This document shows, piece after piece, positions 33,661-44,070 of a DNA stretch of 64,000 bases (within the stretch, counting starts at the first letter, position 1; each line of letters opens with the position of its first letter). Below the pieces are notes generated by a model. It was not told the origin of the DNA, did not search any database, and saw only the letters and a program-made list of their open reading frames with translations. The position numbers and the translations under genes are program-made. The DNA is from Kiloniellaceae bacterium (lineage in GTDB: Bacteria > Pseudomonadota > Alphaproteobacteria > Kiloniellales > J153), in assembly GCA_021776135.1 (NCBI GenBank), contig JAJFGL010000002.1:62001-126000 (forward strand), given 5' to 3'.

Positions 33661-35931
33661 TTATTCGTTTAACGACGCATCGTGGGCCGCGAGTACGGCG
33701 GCGATCACCAGATCGTTGACGGTGGCGCCCAGGCGGACGATCTGCGCCGGGCGCGACAGGCCGATCAGAAACGGGCCGATAACATTGCCGAGGTTTCCGG
33801 CCTGGACCAGCTTGGTGGCGATGTTGGCGCTGTGCAGGGCCGGCATGATCAGCACGTTCGCCGGTCCGCTCAGGCGGCAGAAGGGGAACAGCCGGCGCAT
33901 GAGATCGTAGTCGAGGGCGATGTTGGCCTGCATCTCGCCGTCGTATTCGAAATCCAAATCCATGGCGTCCATGAGCTTGACCGCTTCGCGGATACGCTGC
34001 GCCTTTTCGCGCATGGGATTGCCGAAATTGGAAAAGCTGAGCAGGGCGACGCGCGGTTCGTGCCCCATGGCGCGCGCCTGGGCGGCGCTTTGGACCGCCA
34101 TGTCGGCCAGATCCTGTGGCGAGGGCAACTCGTGCACCGAGGTGTCGGCGACGAAGACCGACCGCCCGTCCAGCAGCAAGGCCGTCATGCCGAAGACGCG
34201 GCGTCCGGGCTTGGGATCTATGGTCCGGCGAATGTCGTCGAAGGCAACCCCGAAACTGCGGGTCAGGCCGGTCACCATGGCGTCGGCCTGGCCTTGGACG
34301 ACCATGCAGGCGGCAAAGACGTTACGGTTCTGATTGACCATGCGTTGGCAATCGCGGCGCAGCTTGCCTTGGCGTTGCAGACGCTTGAACAGAAAGTCGG
34401 TGTAGGCCTTGTTATGCTCCGACAGCCGCGCGTTGTGAATTTCCAGACCCTCGCCACTTAAGCCCAAGGCGGTCATGGTTTCTCGCACCGTCTCTTCGCG
34501 CCCGACCAGGATCGGGGTGCCGTACCCGGCTTGCTGGAACGCCATGGCGGCGCGAATGGTCGCTTCTTCCTCACCCTCGGCGAAGACCACCCGCTTGGGA
34601 TTCTGGCGCACTTTCTCGACGATTTGTTGCAGGCTGCCCGACATGGGGTCCAGGCGCGCGGCCAGTTGCGCGGCGTAAGTATCCAGATCCTCGATCGGGC
34701 GCCGCGCGACTCCCGTCGCCATGGCCGCCTTGGCCACCGCCATGGGCACGGCGACGATCAGGCGTGGATCGAAGGGGGCGGGAATAATATAGTCCGGCCC
34801 GAAATGCAGATGGCGCCCGGCATAGGCGCGGTCGACTTCGTCGGGCACGTCCTCGCGGGCCAAGGCGGCCAGGGCCTCGGCGGCGGCGATCTTCATTTCC
34901 ATGTTGATGGTCGAGGCGCGCACGTCCAGCGCCCCGCGGAATATATAGGGAAAGCCCAGAACGTTGTTGACCTGATTGGGATAGTCCGAGCGCCCAGTAG
35001 CGACAATGGCGTCGCCGCGGATCTTGCGTACCTCTTCCGGGGAAATTTCCGGATCCGGGTTGGCCATGGCGAAGATCATGGGGTTTTTCGCCATGGCCGC
35101 CACCATGTCGCCGGTCACCGCGCCCTTGACCGACAGGCCGATGAAAGCATCGGCGCCCGTCATGGCCTCGGCCAGGCTGCGTTTGTCGGTCTCGATGGCA
35201 TGGGCCGACTTCCATTGGTTCATGCCGGCGCTGCGGCCGCGATAGATAACCCCCTTGGTGTCGCACAGAATAAGGTGATCGGTCGCGACACCCATGGCCT
35301 TGAGCAGCTCGGAACACGCGATCCCGGCGGCCCCGGCGCCATTGATCACGACCCGGATATCGGCCAGTTTGCGCCCGCCCAGGTGCGCGGCGTTGATCAG
35401 GCCAGCGGCGGTGATGATCGCGGTGCCGTGCTGATCGTCGTGAAACACCGGGATATCCAGCAGTTCGCGCAGGCGCTCCTCGATAATAAAGCACTCAGGC
35501 GCCTTGATATCTTCCAGATTGATGCCGCCGAAGCTGGGATGCAGGTAGCGTACGCAGTTGACGAATTCATCCACGTCGCGGGTATCGATGCACAAATCGA
35601 TGCCGTCGATATCGGCGAAGCGCTTGAACAATACCGCCTTGCCTTCCATGACCGGCTTCGCCCCGTGGGCGCCCAGATCGCCCAGGCCCAGGACCGCCGT
35701 GCCGTTGGAGGCGATGGCGACTAGATTGCCCTTGGCGGTGTAGTCGTAGGCCTTGGACGCATCCTTGGCGATTTCCAGGCAGGGCGCGGCGACCCCCGGC
35801 GAATAGGCCAGGGTCAAGTCGCGTTGGGTGGTCAGCGGCTTGGTCGCGCGGATTTCAAATTTACCCGGCCGCCCGCCGGCGTGCATCGCCAACGCGTCGC
35901 GTTCCAACGTTCCCTGCTTGTCCTTAGCCAA
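33661..35931 (-). CDS. maeB: NADP-dependent malic enzyme with phosphotransacetylase-like domain
   Basis: A 756-residue MaeB that decarboxylates malate to pyruvate. Residues about 1-430 form the malic enzyme part (TQRDLTLAYSPGVAAPC, FHDDQHGTAIITAAGL, NGAGAAGIACSELL). Residues about 430-756 form a phosphate acetyl/butyryltransferase domain that is regulatory, not catalytic, in characterised homologues. The start is TTG at 35931, right after the stop of the upstream gene (TAATTG); the N-terminus MAKDKQGTLERDALAMH aligns with known MaeB starts, so the TTG is preferred to internal ATGs. Confidence 0.95.
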   Translation of the reverse strand: MAKDKQGTLERDALAMHAGGRPGKFEIRATKPLTTQRDLTLAYSPGVAAPCLEIAKDASKAYDYTAKGNLVAIASNGTAVLGLGDLGAHGAKPVMEGKAVLFKRFADIDGIDLCIDTRDVDEFVNCVRYLHPSFGGINLEDIKAPECFIIEERLRELLDIPVFHDDQHGTAIITAAGLINAAHLGGRKLADIRVVINGAGAAGIACSELLKAMGVATDHLILCDTKGVIYRGRSAGMNQWKSAHAIETDKRSLAEAMTGADAFIGLSVKGAVTGDMVAAMAKNPMIFAMANPDPEISPEEVRKIRGDAIVATGRSDYPNQVNNVLGFPYIFRGALDVRASTINMEMKIAAAEALAALAREDVPDEVDRAYAGRHLHFGPDYIIPAPFDPRLIVAVPMAVAKAAMATGVARRPIEDLDTYAAQLAARLDPMSGSLQQIVEKVRQNPKRVVFAEGEEEATIRAAMAFQQAGYGTPILVGREETVRETMTALGLSGEGLEIHNARLSEHNKAYTDFLFKRLQRQGKLRRDCQRMVNQNRNVFAACMVVQGQADAMVTGLTRSFGVAFDDIRRTIDPKPGRRVFGMTALLLDGRSVFVADTSVHELPSPQDLADMAVQSAAQARAMGHEPRVALLSFSNFGNPMREKAQRIREAVKLMDAMDLDFEYDGEMQANIALDYDLMRRLFPFCRLSGPANVLIMPALHSANIATKLVQAGNLGNVIGPFLIGLSRPAQIVRLGATVNDLVIAAVLAAHDASLNE

Positions 35932-36438
35932 TTAAATCCCCGGCCGGCTATGCAGATGAACGTTGGCGCCGCCGTGGCTGGTCAGGATATCGCGCGCCTT
36001 GGCCTGGCGCCCCGCATCCCCGGCACGCACCCACAGCAGGAGCGCACCCGATTCCAGCGCCCGGGCGAAGCTTTCGGTATGCGGGGTCGCCTTGACGGTG
36101 CTTAACAACTCGGCCAGGGCGGCGCCGGTGAAACCGGCGGCGACGGCGGCGGAGATAGCGGCCCCGACAGGCCCGGTGGCGATACCGATCAGGCCGGCGG
36201 CAGTGATGGGCCCGACATAATTGACCTCCCCCGCGAGACCGGCCAGCACTTCTTGCCAGGCCTCCCCCGGCGATCCGGCGGCGCTGATCGATTCGTGGGT
36301 GTCCAGGACCGACAGATCGGCGCGGTCGAAGCCGGCGGACCGTAATTCCTGAACCGCCGCCGTGAAGGGCTCGCGCGCGGCGAAGCGCCCGACCACCTCG
36401 GTCGCGGCCTGTTCCGCCGTATCCTCCGATTTCGTCAT
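35932..36438 (-). CDS. Glycine-zipper hypothetical protein upstream of maeB
   Basis: A 168-residue protein of unknown function. The N-terminal part (VVGRFAAREPFTAAVQELRSAGFDRADLSVL) resembles general-stress-protein-like small alpha/beta modules. The middle is a Gly/Ala-rich hydrophobic stretch (GLIGIATGPVGAAISAAVAAG) of glycine-zipper type that could insert in the membrane. The C-terminal part ends in RPGI. ATG at 36438 is preferred to an upstream TTG. The stop abuts the TTG start of maeB, so the two are translationally coupled. Confidence 0.75.
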   Translation of the reverse strand: MTKSEDTAEQAATEVVGRFAAREPFTAAVQELRSAGFDRADLSVLDTHESISAAGSPGEAWQEVLAGLAGEVNYVGPITAAGLIGIATGPVGAAISAAVAAGFTGAALAELLSTVKATPHTESFARALESGALLLWVRAGDAGRQAKARDILTSHGGANVHLHSRPGI

Positions 36439-36553
36439 CGCTAGGTCCCAAACTTGCAAGGTGGGGAATTATAGCCGCTCGCCACCGCTAACCGCCAGCT
36501 TCATCGAAACCTAGAGCCCTTTCGATCCGAGGCCAGGCGGATTAAGTTGTCCC

Positions 36554-39265
36554 ATGTCCGAAATACCCAGTCAGCATACCAAGGAAGACGCGCCGCCTCC
36601 GCCTCGCGAAGCCGTACCCAAGGCGCCGACCCCCGCGGCCACGCCCATGATGGCGCAGTACCTGGAGATCAAGCGCGCCCACGCTGAATATCTGCTGTTC
36701 TATCGCATGGGCGATTTTTACGAGATGTTTTTCGAGGACGCGAAGCAGGCCGCCGCCGCCCTCGACATCGCCCTGACCAAGCGCGGCCAGCACAAGGGCG
36801 CGAATATCCCCATGTGCGGCGTCCCGGTTCACGCCGCCGATGGGTATCTCTCGCGCCTTATCCGCAAGGGCTTCAAGGTCGCCATCTGCGAACAGATGGA
36901 AGACCCGGCGGCGGCCAAGAAACGCGGCGCCAAGTCGGTGGTCAAGCGCGAGGTCGTGCGCGTGGTGACGCCGGGCACCATCACCGAGGACGAGTTGCTC
37001 GATGCCCGCGCGCACAATTACCTGGCTGCTTTGGCCGAGGCCGGCGGGGCGCTCGCCTTGGCTTGGCTCGATGTTTCCACCGGCGAATTCCTGACCCAGC
37101 CGGTCGCGCGCGGCGGTCTGGATGCGGTCCTCGCGCGTCTCGAACCGGGCGAGATTTTGGTGCCCGAACGCTTGTTGCAAAGACAAGACTTGTTTGAGGT
37201 CTTCGGCGAATGGAAGGCGGTATTGGCGCCTCTGCCCTCGGCGCGCTTCGACAGCGATAACGCCCGGGCCCGGCTGGAAAGCCTGTACCGGGTCAAGGCG
37301 CTGGATGCCTTCGGCGATTTTTCACGCGCCGAGATATCCGCCGCCGGAACCCTGATCGATTACGTGGAACTGACCCAGAAGGGGCGCTTGCCGCGCCTGG
37401 CGGCCCCGCGCCGCCTGGCCCTGGGCGCGGTCATGGAAATCGATGCCGCGACCCGGCGCAATTTGGAACTGACGGCGGCCCTGACAGGCGGCCGCCAGGG
37501 CAGCCTCTTGGAAACCCTGGACCGCACGGTTACCGGCGCCGGCGCCCGCCTGCTGGCCGCGCGCCTGGCCGCGCCCTTGAGCGATCCGGCGGCGATCGCG
37601 GCGCGCCAGGACTTACTGGCCTATTTCGTGGCCGAGACGCGCCTGCGCGAAGACTTGCGCGCGCTCTTGCGCTCTTGCCCCGATGTCGAGCGGGCGCTGT
37701 CGCGCTTGACCCTGGGACGCGGCGGCCCGCGCGACCTGGCCGTGGTCCGCGATGCCTTGGCGCGGGCGGCGGCGGTGAAGCTCCTCCTCGGCGCCGAAGA
37801 GAAACAGCCGGAGCATTTGAGCACCGCGCTCCGCGATCTGGGGCAGCACGGCACCCTGGTCGAGCGCCTGGGCCGCGCGCTTGGTCCCGAGCTGCCCTTA
37901 CAGGCGCGCGACGGCGGCTTTATTGCCCCCGGATACGCCCCGCAACTCGATGAACTGAGGCTCCTGCGCGATGAAAGCCGGCGCTTGATCGCCGGCCTGC
38001 AAGGCGGCTACGCGAAACTTAGCGGCGTCGCCTCCCTCAAGATCAAGCACAACAACGTCCTGGGATATTTTATCGAAGTCACCCCGACCCATGCCAACAA
38101 GATGCCGGCCGGCGCCGACTCACCCTTTATCCACCGCCAGACCCTGGGCGGCGCGGTGCGCTTTTCGACCGTGGAACTGGGCGAGCTTGAGCGCAAGATA
38201 TCCGGCGCCGCCGCGAAGGCCCTGGGGGTCGAGCTGCAGTTGTTCGATGATCTGGCCGGCGAGGCGACAGGCCGGGCCGGAGAAATCGCCCTGGCCGCCC
38301 GCGCCCTGGCCGAGCTGGATACCGCCGCCGCCTTGGCCGACCTGGCGGCGCAAAATAGCTGGTGCCGGCCCAAGGTCGATAATTCAGCCGCCTTCGCGGT
38401 TACCGGCGGTCGCCATCCGGTGGTCGAAGCGGCCCTGGCGCGGGCGCAAACGGGCGCCTTTATCGCCAATGGCTGCGATCTGGGGCCGGACAACCGCCTG
38501 TGGCTGGTCACCGGGCCCAACATGGCGGGCAAGAGCACTTTCCTGCGTCAGAACGCGCTCATCGCCGTGCTGGCACAGATCGGCGCCTATGTGCCGGCGG
38601 AATCCGCGCATATCGGTATTGTCGATCGCCTATTCAGCCGCGTGGGCGCCGCCGACGACCTGGCGCGCGGGCGGTCCACCTTCATGGTCGAGATGGTTGA
38701 GACGGCGGTTATCTTAAACCAGGCGACCCCGCGTTCCCTGGTTATTCTGGACGAGATCGGGCGCGGCACGGCGACCTTCGACGGCCTTTCCATCGCCTGG
38801 GCCTGTGTCGAGCACCTGCACGAGGTCAACCGCTGCCGGGCGCTTTTCGCCACCCACTTTCACGAGTTGACCAGCCTGGCGGGCAAGCTCACGGCCCTGG
38901 CCTGCCACACCATGCGAGTCAAGGAATGGCAGGGCGATGTGGTTTTCCTCCATGAGGTCGCGGCCGGGGCCGCCGACCGTTCCTACGGCATTCATGTCGC
39001 CCGCCTGGCCGGCTTACCGGGCGCCGCCGTGGGCCGGGCCCAGGAAGTCCTGGAAATTCTCGAGCGCGGAGAACAGGCCGGGGTTCTGGCCCGGCTGGCC
39101 GACGATTTGCCCTTGTTCTCCGCCGCCCGGCCTAGCTCACAAGCCCCTGCCGAGGCGCAACCCTCGGCCGCCGAGGCGCGCCTGGCCGAGGCCGATCCCG
39201 ACGCCATGACCCCCAAGGAAGCGTTGGAATTGATCTACGAACTCAGGTGGCTGGCGCGGCCCTAG
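36554..39265 (+). CDS. mutS: DNA mismatch repair protein MutS
   Basis: A 903-residue mismatch-recognition ATPase. The N-terminal mismatch-binding domain has the Phe-x-Glu-type segment [14 protein letters not shown]. The connector, core and clamp domains follow, then the ATPase with Walker [14 protein letters not shown] and Walker [24 protein letters not shown]-terminal linker and helix-turn-helix end ([14 protein letters not shown]) complete it. It starts the mutS-glnD-murJ-trpS order, typical of Rhodospirillales. Confidence 0.97.
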   Translation: MSEIPSQHTKEDAPPPPREAVPKAPTPAATPMMAQYLEIKRAHAEYLLFYRMGDFYEMFFEDAKQAAAALDIALTKRGQHKGANIPMCGVPVHAADGYLSRLIRKGFKVAICEQMEDPAAAKKRGAKSVVKREVVRVVTPGTITEDELLDARAHNYLAALAEAGGALALAWLDVSTGEFLTQPVARGGLDAVLARLEPGEILVPERLLQRQDLFEVFGEWKAVLAPLPSARFDSDNARARLESLYRVKALDAFGDFSRAEISAAGTLIDYVELTQKGRLPRLAAPRRLALGAVMEIDAATRRNLELTAALTGGRQGSLLETLDRTVTGAGARLLAARLAAPLSDPAAIAARQDLLAYFVAETRLREDLRALLRSCPDVERALSRLTLGRGGPRDLAVVRDALARAAAVKLLLGAEEKQPEHLSTALRDLGQHGTLVERLGRALGPELPLQARDGGFIAPGYAPQLDELRLLRDESRRLIAGLQGGYAKLSGVASLKIKHNNVLGYFIEVTPTHANKMPAGADSPFIHRQTLGGAVRFSTVELGELERKISGAAAKALGVELQLFDDLAGEATGRAGEIALAARALAELDTAAALADLAAQNSWCRPKVDNSAAFAVTGGRHPVVEAALARAQTGAFIANGCDLGPDNRLWLVTGPNMAGKSTFLRQNALIAVLAQIGAYVPAESAHIGIVDRLFSRVGAADDLARGRSTFMVEMVETAVILNQATPRSLVILDEIGRGTATFDGLSIAWACVEHLHEVNRCRALFATHFHELTSLAGKLTALACHTMRVKEWQGDVVFLHEVAAGAADRSYGIHVARLAGLPGAAVGRAQEVLEILERGEQAGVLARLADDLPLFSAARPSSQAPAEAQPSAAEARLAEADPDAMTPKEALELIYELRWLARP

Positions 39266-39268
39266 CGG

Positions 39269-39775
39269 TCACGGCGTCTGGGTGGGAAACGTCAGATGCC
39301 GCACTTTGCCGCCGATCTCGGTGAAACCGACCTCCACCCGCCAGCGCCGAGCCGCCGCCCGGTAGGCCGTTGGGTTGGGGATCGGCACCCGGGCCTCGAC
39401 GCGCCGGCTGGTTCGATCTGAGCCCGTGTGCGTGATATTTCCGCCCAGGGTGAGGCTTGGCCGGATACCGCTGGAGGAGCCGCCGCTGATGCCGATGCCG
39501 ATGAGAGGCCGGGTGGTGAGGCCGCCCTCGGCGACCGAGACCGGCACCAGGGACGGCGCCGGATGGCGGCCGCCCTCGGGGTCGATCAAGGTCAGTTGCC
39601 CGATCCGCCGTCCCGGCGGTACATTCGCGATTGTGACATCGACCGCTTCGGCCGGCGGCGGCGCGAGGCGCGCCGTGACGCTCATGATCGCTTGGGGCGG
39701 CGCTTCGCCGCCGGCACAGGCCGACAACAAGAGCGCGGCGGCGAGGATACGGCCATGGTAAGGCTTGATAAACAT
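39269..39775 (-). CDS. Putative lipoprotein of unknown function
   Basis: A 168-residue protein with a type II signal peptide: basic start MFIKPYHGR, hydrophobic core AAALLL and lipobox LSAC, so it should be lipid-anchored at about Cys21. The mature part has a beta-rich look (VTARLAPPPAEAVDVTIANVPPGRRIGQLTLIDPEG and a WRVEVGFTEIGGKVRHL end). ATG at 39775 is chosen so that the signal peptide begins at the start. It lies convergent with mutS and divergent from glnD. Not recognised. Confidence 0.75.
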   Translation of the reverse strand: MFIKPYHGRILAAALLLSACAGGEAPPQAIMSVTARLAPPPAEAVDVTIANVPPGRRIGQLTLIDPEGGRHPAPSLVPVSVAEGGLTTRPLIGIGISGGSSSGIRPSLTLGGNITHTGSDRTSRRVEARVPIPNPTAYRAAARRWRVEVGFTEIGGKVRHLTFPTQTP

Positions 39776-39852
39776 GGCGAAGTGTCGCACCCGCCGCGCG
39801 GGCGTGCACGATGAAACCGGCGCCGGGGATACCTGAGGCAACGAACAAGACT

Positions 39853-42612
39853 ATGGATAGCGTTTTTTTCCTAGACGCCGGCGCTCTCACCGCCGGCCTA
39901 AACGCGGAGGAAGCGCGGGCGCAAGTCTTGGCGGCCGCGAAGCAAACCCTGGAAAAAAGGCGGAGCGAGATCCGCGCGCGCTTCGACGTCTCTCAGTCCG
40001 GGCGCGCCGTGGCCATGGAAACCCGCACCCTGACCGACGAGATCGTGCGCGGCGTCTATAGCTTCGCCAGCGATTATTTGTATCCCCTATCGAATCCCTC
40101 GACCGGGGAGGTTTTGACCCTAGCCGCCGTCGGCGGCTACGGGCGCGGCGAATTGGCGCCGCAATCGGACATCGATCTCTTGTTCCTGCTGCCTTACAAG
40201 CTGACCCCGCGTAGCGAGCAAGTCATCGAAACCGTGCTGTATTTCCTCTGGGATTTGGGCTTCAAGGTCGGTCACGCGACCCGCTCTCTCGACGATTGCA
40301 TGCGCTTGGCGCGCGGCGATCTGACCATTTGCACCAGCCTTTTGGAATCGCGCTGGATTCAAGGCGATGTGGATTTGTTTCAGGACTTCAAGCGCCGCTT
40401 TCTGCGCGAGGTCGCGCGGCCCAAGGGCGCGGCGCGATTCGTCGAGGCCAAGTTACGCGAGCGCGCGCGGCGGCACGAACGCCACGGCGGCTCGCGCTAT
40501 TCGCTGGAGCCCAACATCAAGGAGGGCAAGGGCGGCCTGCGCGATCTGCATACCATGTATTGGATCGCCAAGTATCTCTACCGGGTCGAGGATGTCTCGG
40601 CGCTGATCGAGCGCGGAGTCTTCAGCCGCCAGGAGGTGCGCCGTTTCGACAAGGCGCAATCGTATCTTTGGACCTTGCGCTGCCACCTGCACTATCTGAG
40701 CGGGCGGCCGAATGAACGCCTGACCTTCGATTTGCAAGCGGCCTTGGCCCCGCGCATGGGCTACACCCAACATGCCGGCACCCAGGCGGTCGAGCGGTTT
40801 ATGAAACACTACTTTTTGATCGCCAAGGATGTCGGCAACCTGACCCGCATTTTCTGCGCCGCGTTGGAGGCGGAACACAACCAGCGCTCGCGCTTCCGCC
40901 TGCCGGACCTGGCCCGGCGGCGCCGGGTTGGGGGGTTCCGGGTCGAGGGCGACCGCCTGAGCGTCAAGGGCCCGGAGGTTTTCGCCGAACAGCCCATATC
41001 CATGCTGCGCCTGTTTCATGCCGCGCAACAACACGGCATGGACATCCACCCGGAGGCCCTGCGATGGATCGCGCAAAGCCTTAAATATATCGGCAAGGAC
41101 TTGCGCGGGGATCCGGAGGCCAACCGCCTGTTCCTGGACATGATGACCGCGCCCAAGAATGCCGAGACGACCCTGCGGCGCCTGAACGAGGCCGGCGTCT
41201 TCGGCCGTTTCGTGCCCGACTTCGGGCGCGTCGTGGCGCAGATGCAATTCAACATGTATCACCACTACACGGTCGACGAGCACACTATTTTCGCCATCGG
41301 CATCGCCCACAAGATCGAACAGGGCGCGCTCAAGGACGAAGTGCCGATCGCCAGCGAGGTGGTGCATAAAATTCTGTCGCGGCGCGTGCTTTACCTGGCC
41401 ATTCTTCTTCACGACATCGCCAAGGGCCGCGCCGGCGACCATTCGGAGCTCGGCCGGCGCATCGCCAACAAGCTGTGCCCGCGCCTGGGATTGAGCGCCG
41501 AGGAAACCGAAACCGTGGCCTGGCTGGTCCTGAATCACCTCGCCATGACCCAGGCGGCTTTCAAGCGCGATCTCACCGATCCGCAGACCATCGCCGACTT
41601 CGCTGGTTTGGTGCAATCGTCCGAGCGCCTGCGTTTGCTTCTGGTTCTGACCGTGGCCGATATCCGCGCCGTCGGGCCGGGGGTTTGGAACGCCTGGAAG
41701 GCGGCGTTGTTACGCGATCTCTATTGGCGTACCGAGGAGGCGCTGTCCGGCGCCGTCGCCGAGGAAAGCCGCAAGGCGCGGGTCAAGGAAGCCAAGGAAC
41801 GTCTGCGCGCGGATCTGGATGACTGGACGAAAAAGGATATCAAGGCGCATCTGGCGCGCGGCTCCGACCCCTATTGGCTTTCGGTCGATCGCGAAACCCT
41901 GGTCCGCCACGCTAGAATCGTGCGCGCGGCGGAGCGTGCCCGCGCGCCCTTGAGCGTCAATACCCGGATCGACCGCTACCGCGAAAACACCGAGGTCACC
42001 ATCTATACCGCCGACGATGCCGGGCTGTTCAGCCGTATCGCCGGGGCCATGGCGGCGGCCGGGGCCAGCGTCGACGCGGCGCGCATTTTCACCCTCGCCA
42101 ACGGCATGGCGCTGGATACCTTCTTCGTGCGCGGCGCCCAGGGCGGCGCCTTCGAACGGCCGGGACAACTGGCGCGCCTCTCCGCGACCCTGGAGAAGGC
42201 CTTGTCGGGCGGGCTGAACCTGGAGCGGGAATTGACCAGGCGGGCGGCGGCCCTGCCCAGCCGCTTGCGAGTTTTCAAGGTGACGCCGCGGGTTTTGATC
42301 GATAACAAGGCGAGCGCCGGGGCCACGGTGATTGAAGTCAACTGCAAGGACCGCCCCGGACTGCTCTACGACATAACCCTGGCGCTGACCGGCCTGAAGC
42401 TCACCATCGCCGGCGCGCGCATCGCCACCTTCGGCGAACGCGCGGTCGATGTCTTCTATGTAAAAAACGCGCGCGGCGAAAAGATCGAAAGCAAGGCCCG
42501 CTTGGCGAAAATCCAGGAAAAATTGTTGGGGGCCCTGGTTACACCCCGTTGCGTGCCAGCAAAGCTGGAGAAGAAGGTAGCGAAAAAGCCTGGCGATAAG
42601 GCCACCGTCTAG
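39853..42612 (+). CDS. glnD: Bifunctional uridylyltransferase/uridylyl-removing enzyme
   Basis: A 919-residue sensor of glutamine that adds UMP to PII proteins and removes it, controlling nitrogen assimilation. The nucleotidyltransferase motif GGYGRGELAPQSDIDLL sits near residues 95-111, the GlnD central domain follows, the HD domain has LLHDIAKGRAGDHSE, and two C-terminal ACT domains include VTIYTADDAGLFSRIAG and CKDRPGLLYDIT. The start ATG at 39853 (MDSVFFLDAG) is the second in-frame ATG; the first overlaps the lipoprotein promoter region. Confidence 0.96.
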   Translation: MDSVFFLDAGALTAGLNAEEARAQVLAAAKQTLEKRRSEIRARFDVSQSGRAVAMETRTLTDEIVRGVYSFASDYLYPLSNPSTGEVLTLAAVGGYGRGELAPQSDIDLLFLLPYKLTPRSEQVIETVLYFLWDLGFKVGHATRSLDDCMRLARGDLTICTSLLESRWIQGDVDLFQDFKRRFLREVARPKGAARFVEAKLRERARRHERHGGSRYSLEPNIKEGKGGLRDLHTMYWIAKYLYRVEDVSALIERGVFSRQEVRRFDKAQSYLWTLRCHLHYLSGRPNERLTFDLQAALAPRMGYTQHAGTQAVERFMKHYFLIAKDVGNLTRIFCAALEAEHNQRSRFRLPDLARRRRVGGFRVEGDRLSVKGPEVFAEQPISMLRLFHAAQQHGMDIHPEALRWIAQSLKYIGKDLRGDPEANRLFLDMMTAPKNAETTLRRLNEAGVFGRFVPDFGRVVAQMQFNMYHHYTVDEHTIFAIGIAHKIEQGALKDEVPIASEVVHKILSRRVLYLAILLHDIAKGRAGDHSELGRRIANKLCPRLGLSAEETETVAWLVLNHLAMTQAAFKRDLTDPQTIADFAGLVQSSERLRLLLVLTVADIRAVGPGVWNAWKAALLRDLYWRTEEALSGAVAEESRKARVKEAKERLRADLDDWTKKDIKAHLARGSDPYWLSVDRETLVRHARIVRAAERARAPLSVNTRIDRYRENTEVTIYTADDAGLFSRIAGAMAAAGASVDAARIFTLANGMALDTFFVRGAQGGAFERPGQLARLSATLEKALSGGLNLERELTRRAAALPSRLRVFKVTPRVLIDNKASAGATVIEVNCKDRPGLLYDITLALTGLKLTIAGARIATFGERAVDVFYVKNARGEKIESKARLAKIQEKLLGALVTPRCVPAKLEKKVAKKPGDKATV

Positions 42613-43048
42613 GCGCTCCACCGCCCTCGATGCAGGGTGTAACCGGCCTCGCCACTTAGATGGCCAGCGCCCTGGCCAAGCCCCACGACCTCCGCGAAGG
42701 CCAAGCGCCGAGGCCACGCGGGCCTTTCGGCATCTTGGCATCTAGAGGACGGCGAAGACCCCGGTTACAGCTTCAAGGGCGCGGAGATACTGTCGCTGCT
42801 CGTTGTTGGGTAAGAGCGCTTGCCCTATCCGAGGCCAGTTATTGGACGGTTACTTGGGAAATTCAGATCTTAACAAAACCATCAACCAAATAAACACTGA
42901 CTGATATTGGTTGTTTTCTTGACTGCCGATTGACGCAAGTCAAGGCGTCGCCTGTGTATGTAGTGTACGCAGAAACATCCAAGATGCCAGCAAGGTCACG
43001 AACTTATTCAGTCGTCGCGCGAGTCATAACCCGTGCAAGGAGGAGAAG
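42613..43048. other. glnD-cytochrome intergenic region (436 bases)
   Basis: No convincing gene. The first 200 bases are GC-rich. One plus-strand frame ending at the TAA 42811-42813 has good coding-like codons over its last 22 codons (EDGEDPGYSFKG... from 42745) but no clear start, so it may be a gene remnant. The right half is AT-rich and carries the FNR/FixK box and probable promoter of the diheme cytochrome. Confidence 0.5.
42930..42943. promoter_or_regulatory. FNR/FixK-type box
   Basis: TTGACGCAAGTCAA is a perfect dyad matching the TTGAY-N4-RTCAA consensus of alphaproteobacterial FNR/FixK regulators. Its centre is about 112 bases before the cytochrome ATG. If it acts at -41.5, transcription starts near 42978, leaving a 5' UTR of about 70 bases. 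Confidence 0.82.
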
Positions 43049-43819
43049 ATGCGCTCAAGAAACCAAGAACAATTTCGGCACCATTGTATCGCTATTATCT
43101 GGGTGATCTTCGCGGCCGGTCTTTTCGCATCGCCACTCGATATGGCCTGGGCGGACGAGCCAGCCGACGAAACCGATGTTTTTACCGTCGCGCGTGGTGG
43201 CCTACTTTACGACAAATGGTATGCGGTCATGGAACGCGACGCGCCGGAGGGGACGCACCCGGCTTACCCGGCGGCGGGCAAGAAGAAAGGAGCCTCCACG
43301 TGGCGCTGTAAGGAATGCCACGGATGGGATTACCGCGGTAAAGACGGCGCCTATGCCAAGGGGTCGCATTACACCGGGATAAAGGGGATTCGCGCCATGG
43401 TCGGAAAGCCGGCCGCGCAGATCGCCAAGGCGATCCGCAGCAAGCCGCACGGCTTTACCAAAGATATGATTTCCGATGGCGCGCTCGAAAAGCTGGCCAC
43501 CTTCGTCAGCCTCGGCCAGATCGACATGGATCAGTACATCGACAGAACGGCCAAGGCGGCGCGGGGTAGCGCGGCGCGCGGTGCCCGGCTTTATCAGACC
43601 GTTTGCGCCGTGTGTCACGGTTTCGACGGCAAGGAACTCAATTTCAAGGACGAGGAAAAACCTGAGTACATCGGAACCGTGGCCCAGGCAAACCCCTGGG
43701 AGACCTTGCACAAGATTCGCAATGGCCAGCCGGGCGTGCCGATGGTGGCGCTGATTGCCCTGAGCGTTCAGGACCAGATCGACATCCTGGCCTATACCCA
43801 GACCCTGCCGGTCAAGTAG
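43049..43819 (+). CDS. Periplasmic diheme cytochrome c
   Basis: A 256-residue exported protein with a Sec signal peptide (about residues 1-36, ending MAWA). Two heme sites are seen: CKECH at 87-91 and CAVCH at 186-190, so two c-type domains. The first domain has an unusual lead-in (YDKWYAVMERDAPEGTHPAYP) found in cytochromes tied to anaerobic or thiosulfate metabolism; I cannot name the partner. An excellent AAGGAGGAG ribosome site precedes the ATG, and an FNR/FixK box lies upstream, so low-oxygen induction is likely. Confidence 0.88.
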   Translation: MRSRNQEQFRHHCIAIIWVIFAAGLFASPLDMAWADEPADETDVFTVARGGLLYDKWYAVMERDAPEGTHPAYPAAGKKKGASTWRCKECHGWDYRGKDGAYAKGSHYTGIKGIRAMVGKPAAQIAKAIRSKPHGFTKDMISDGALEKLATFVSLGQIDMDQYIDRTAKAARGSAARGARLYQTVCAVCHGFDGKELNFKDEEKPEYIGTVAQANPWETLHKIRNGQPGVPMVALIALSVQDQIDILAYTQTLPVK

Positions 43820-43858
43820 CCGGCGTCTACGCGCCGAGGGATTGCAAGGCGACTAACT

Positions 43859-43888
43859 GGTGCCGCGCCGAGTTACCGGCGCGGCACC
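43859..43888 (+). terminator. GC-rich hairpin after the diheme cytochrome
   Basis: A perfect 12-bp stem (GGTGCCGCGCCG at 43859-43870 and CGGCGCGGCACC at 43877-43888) with a 6-base loop, 40 bases after the cytochrome stop. A T-run is lacking, so termination may be weak or Rho-aided; alternatively it stabilises the mRNA end. Confidence 0.6.
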
Positions 43889-44070
43889 CGGCGTGATTTC
43901 TTGGGCCTCCGCCTGCGATACCGGCTAATGCGGGCTTCATGTGCTTTCCGGCCCGCGCTCACCCACCTCCCCTGTTTCCTCCCGCGCTTCCCTGTTCCGC
44001 CACATTCCGTTACTAGGAGTTCGCTAGGTTCCGGCCCGATTCGGCACACTTTTTTTAGGCTCCCTAACCC

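Noticed and set aside
34531-35724. 397-codon ORF antisense to maeB
   Set aside because: Shadow frame of MaeB; its translation is His/Gly/Asp/Gln-rich, as expected from the complement of a coding strand.
42660-42893. 77-codon plus-strand ORF in the glnD-cytochrome spacer
   Set aside because: Arg/Pro/Gly-rich translation typical of a noncoding GC-rich frame, no ribosome site, and it runs into the AT-rich promoter region.
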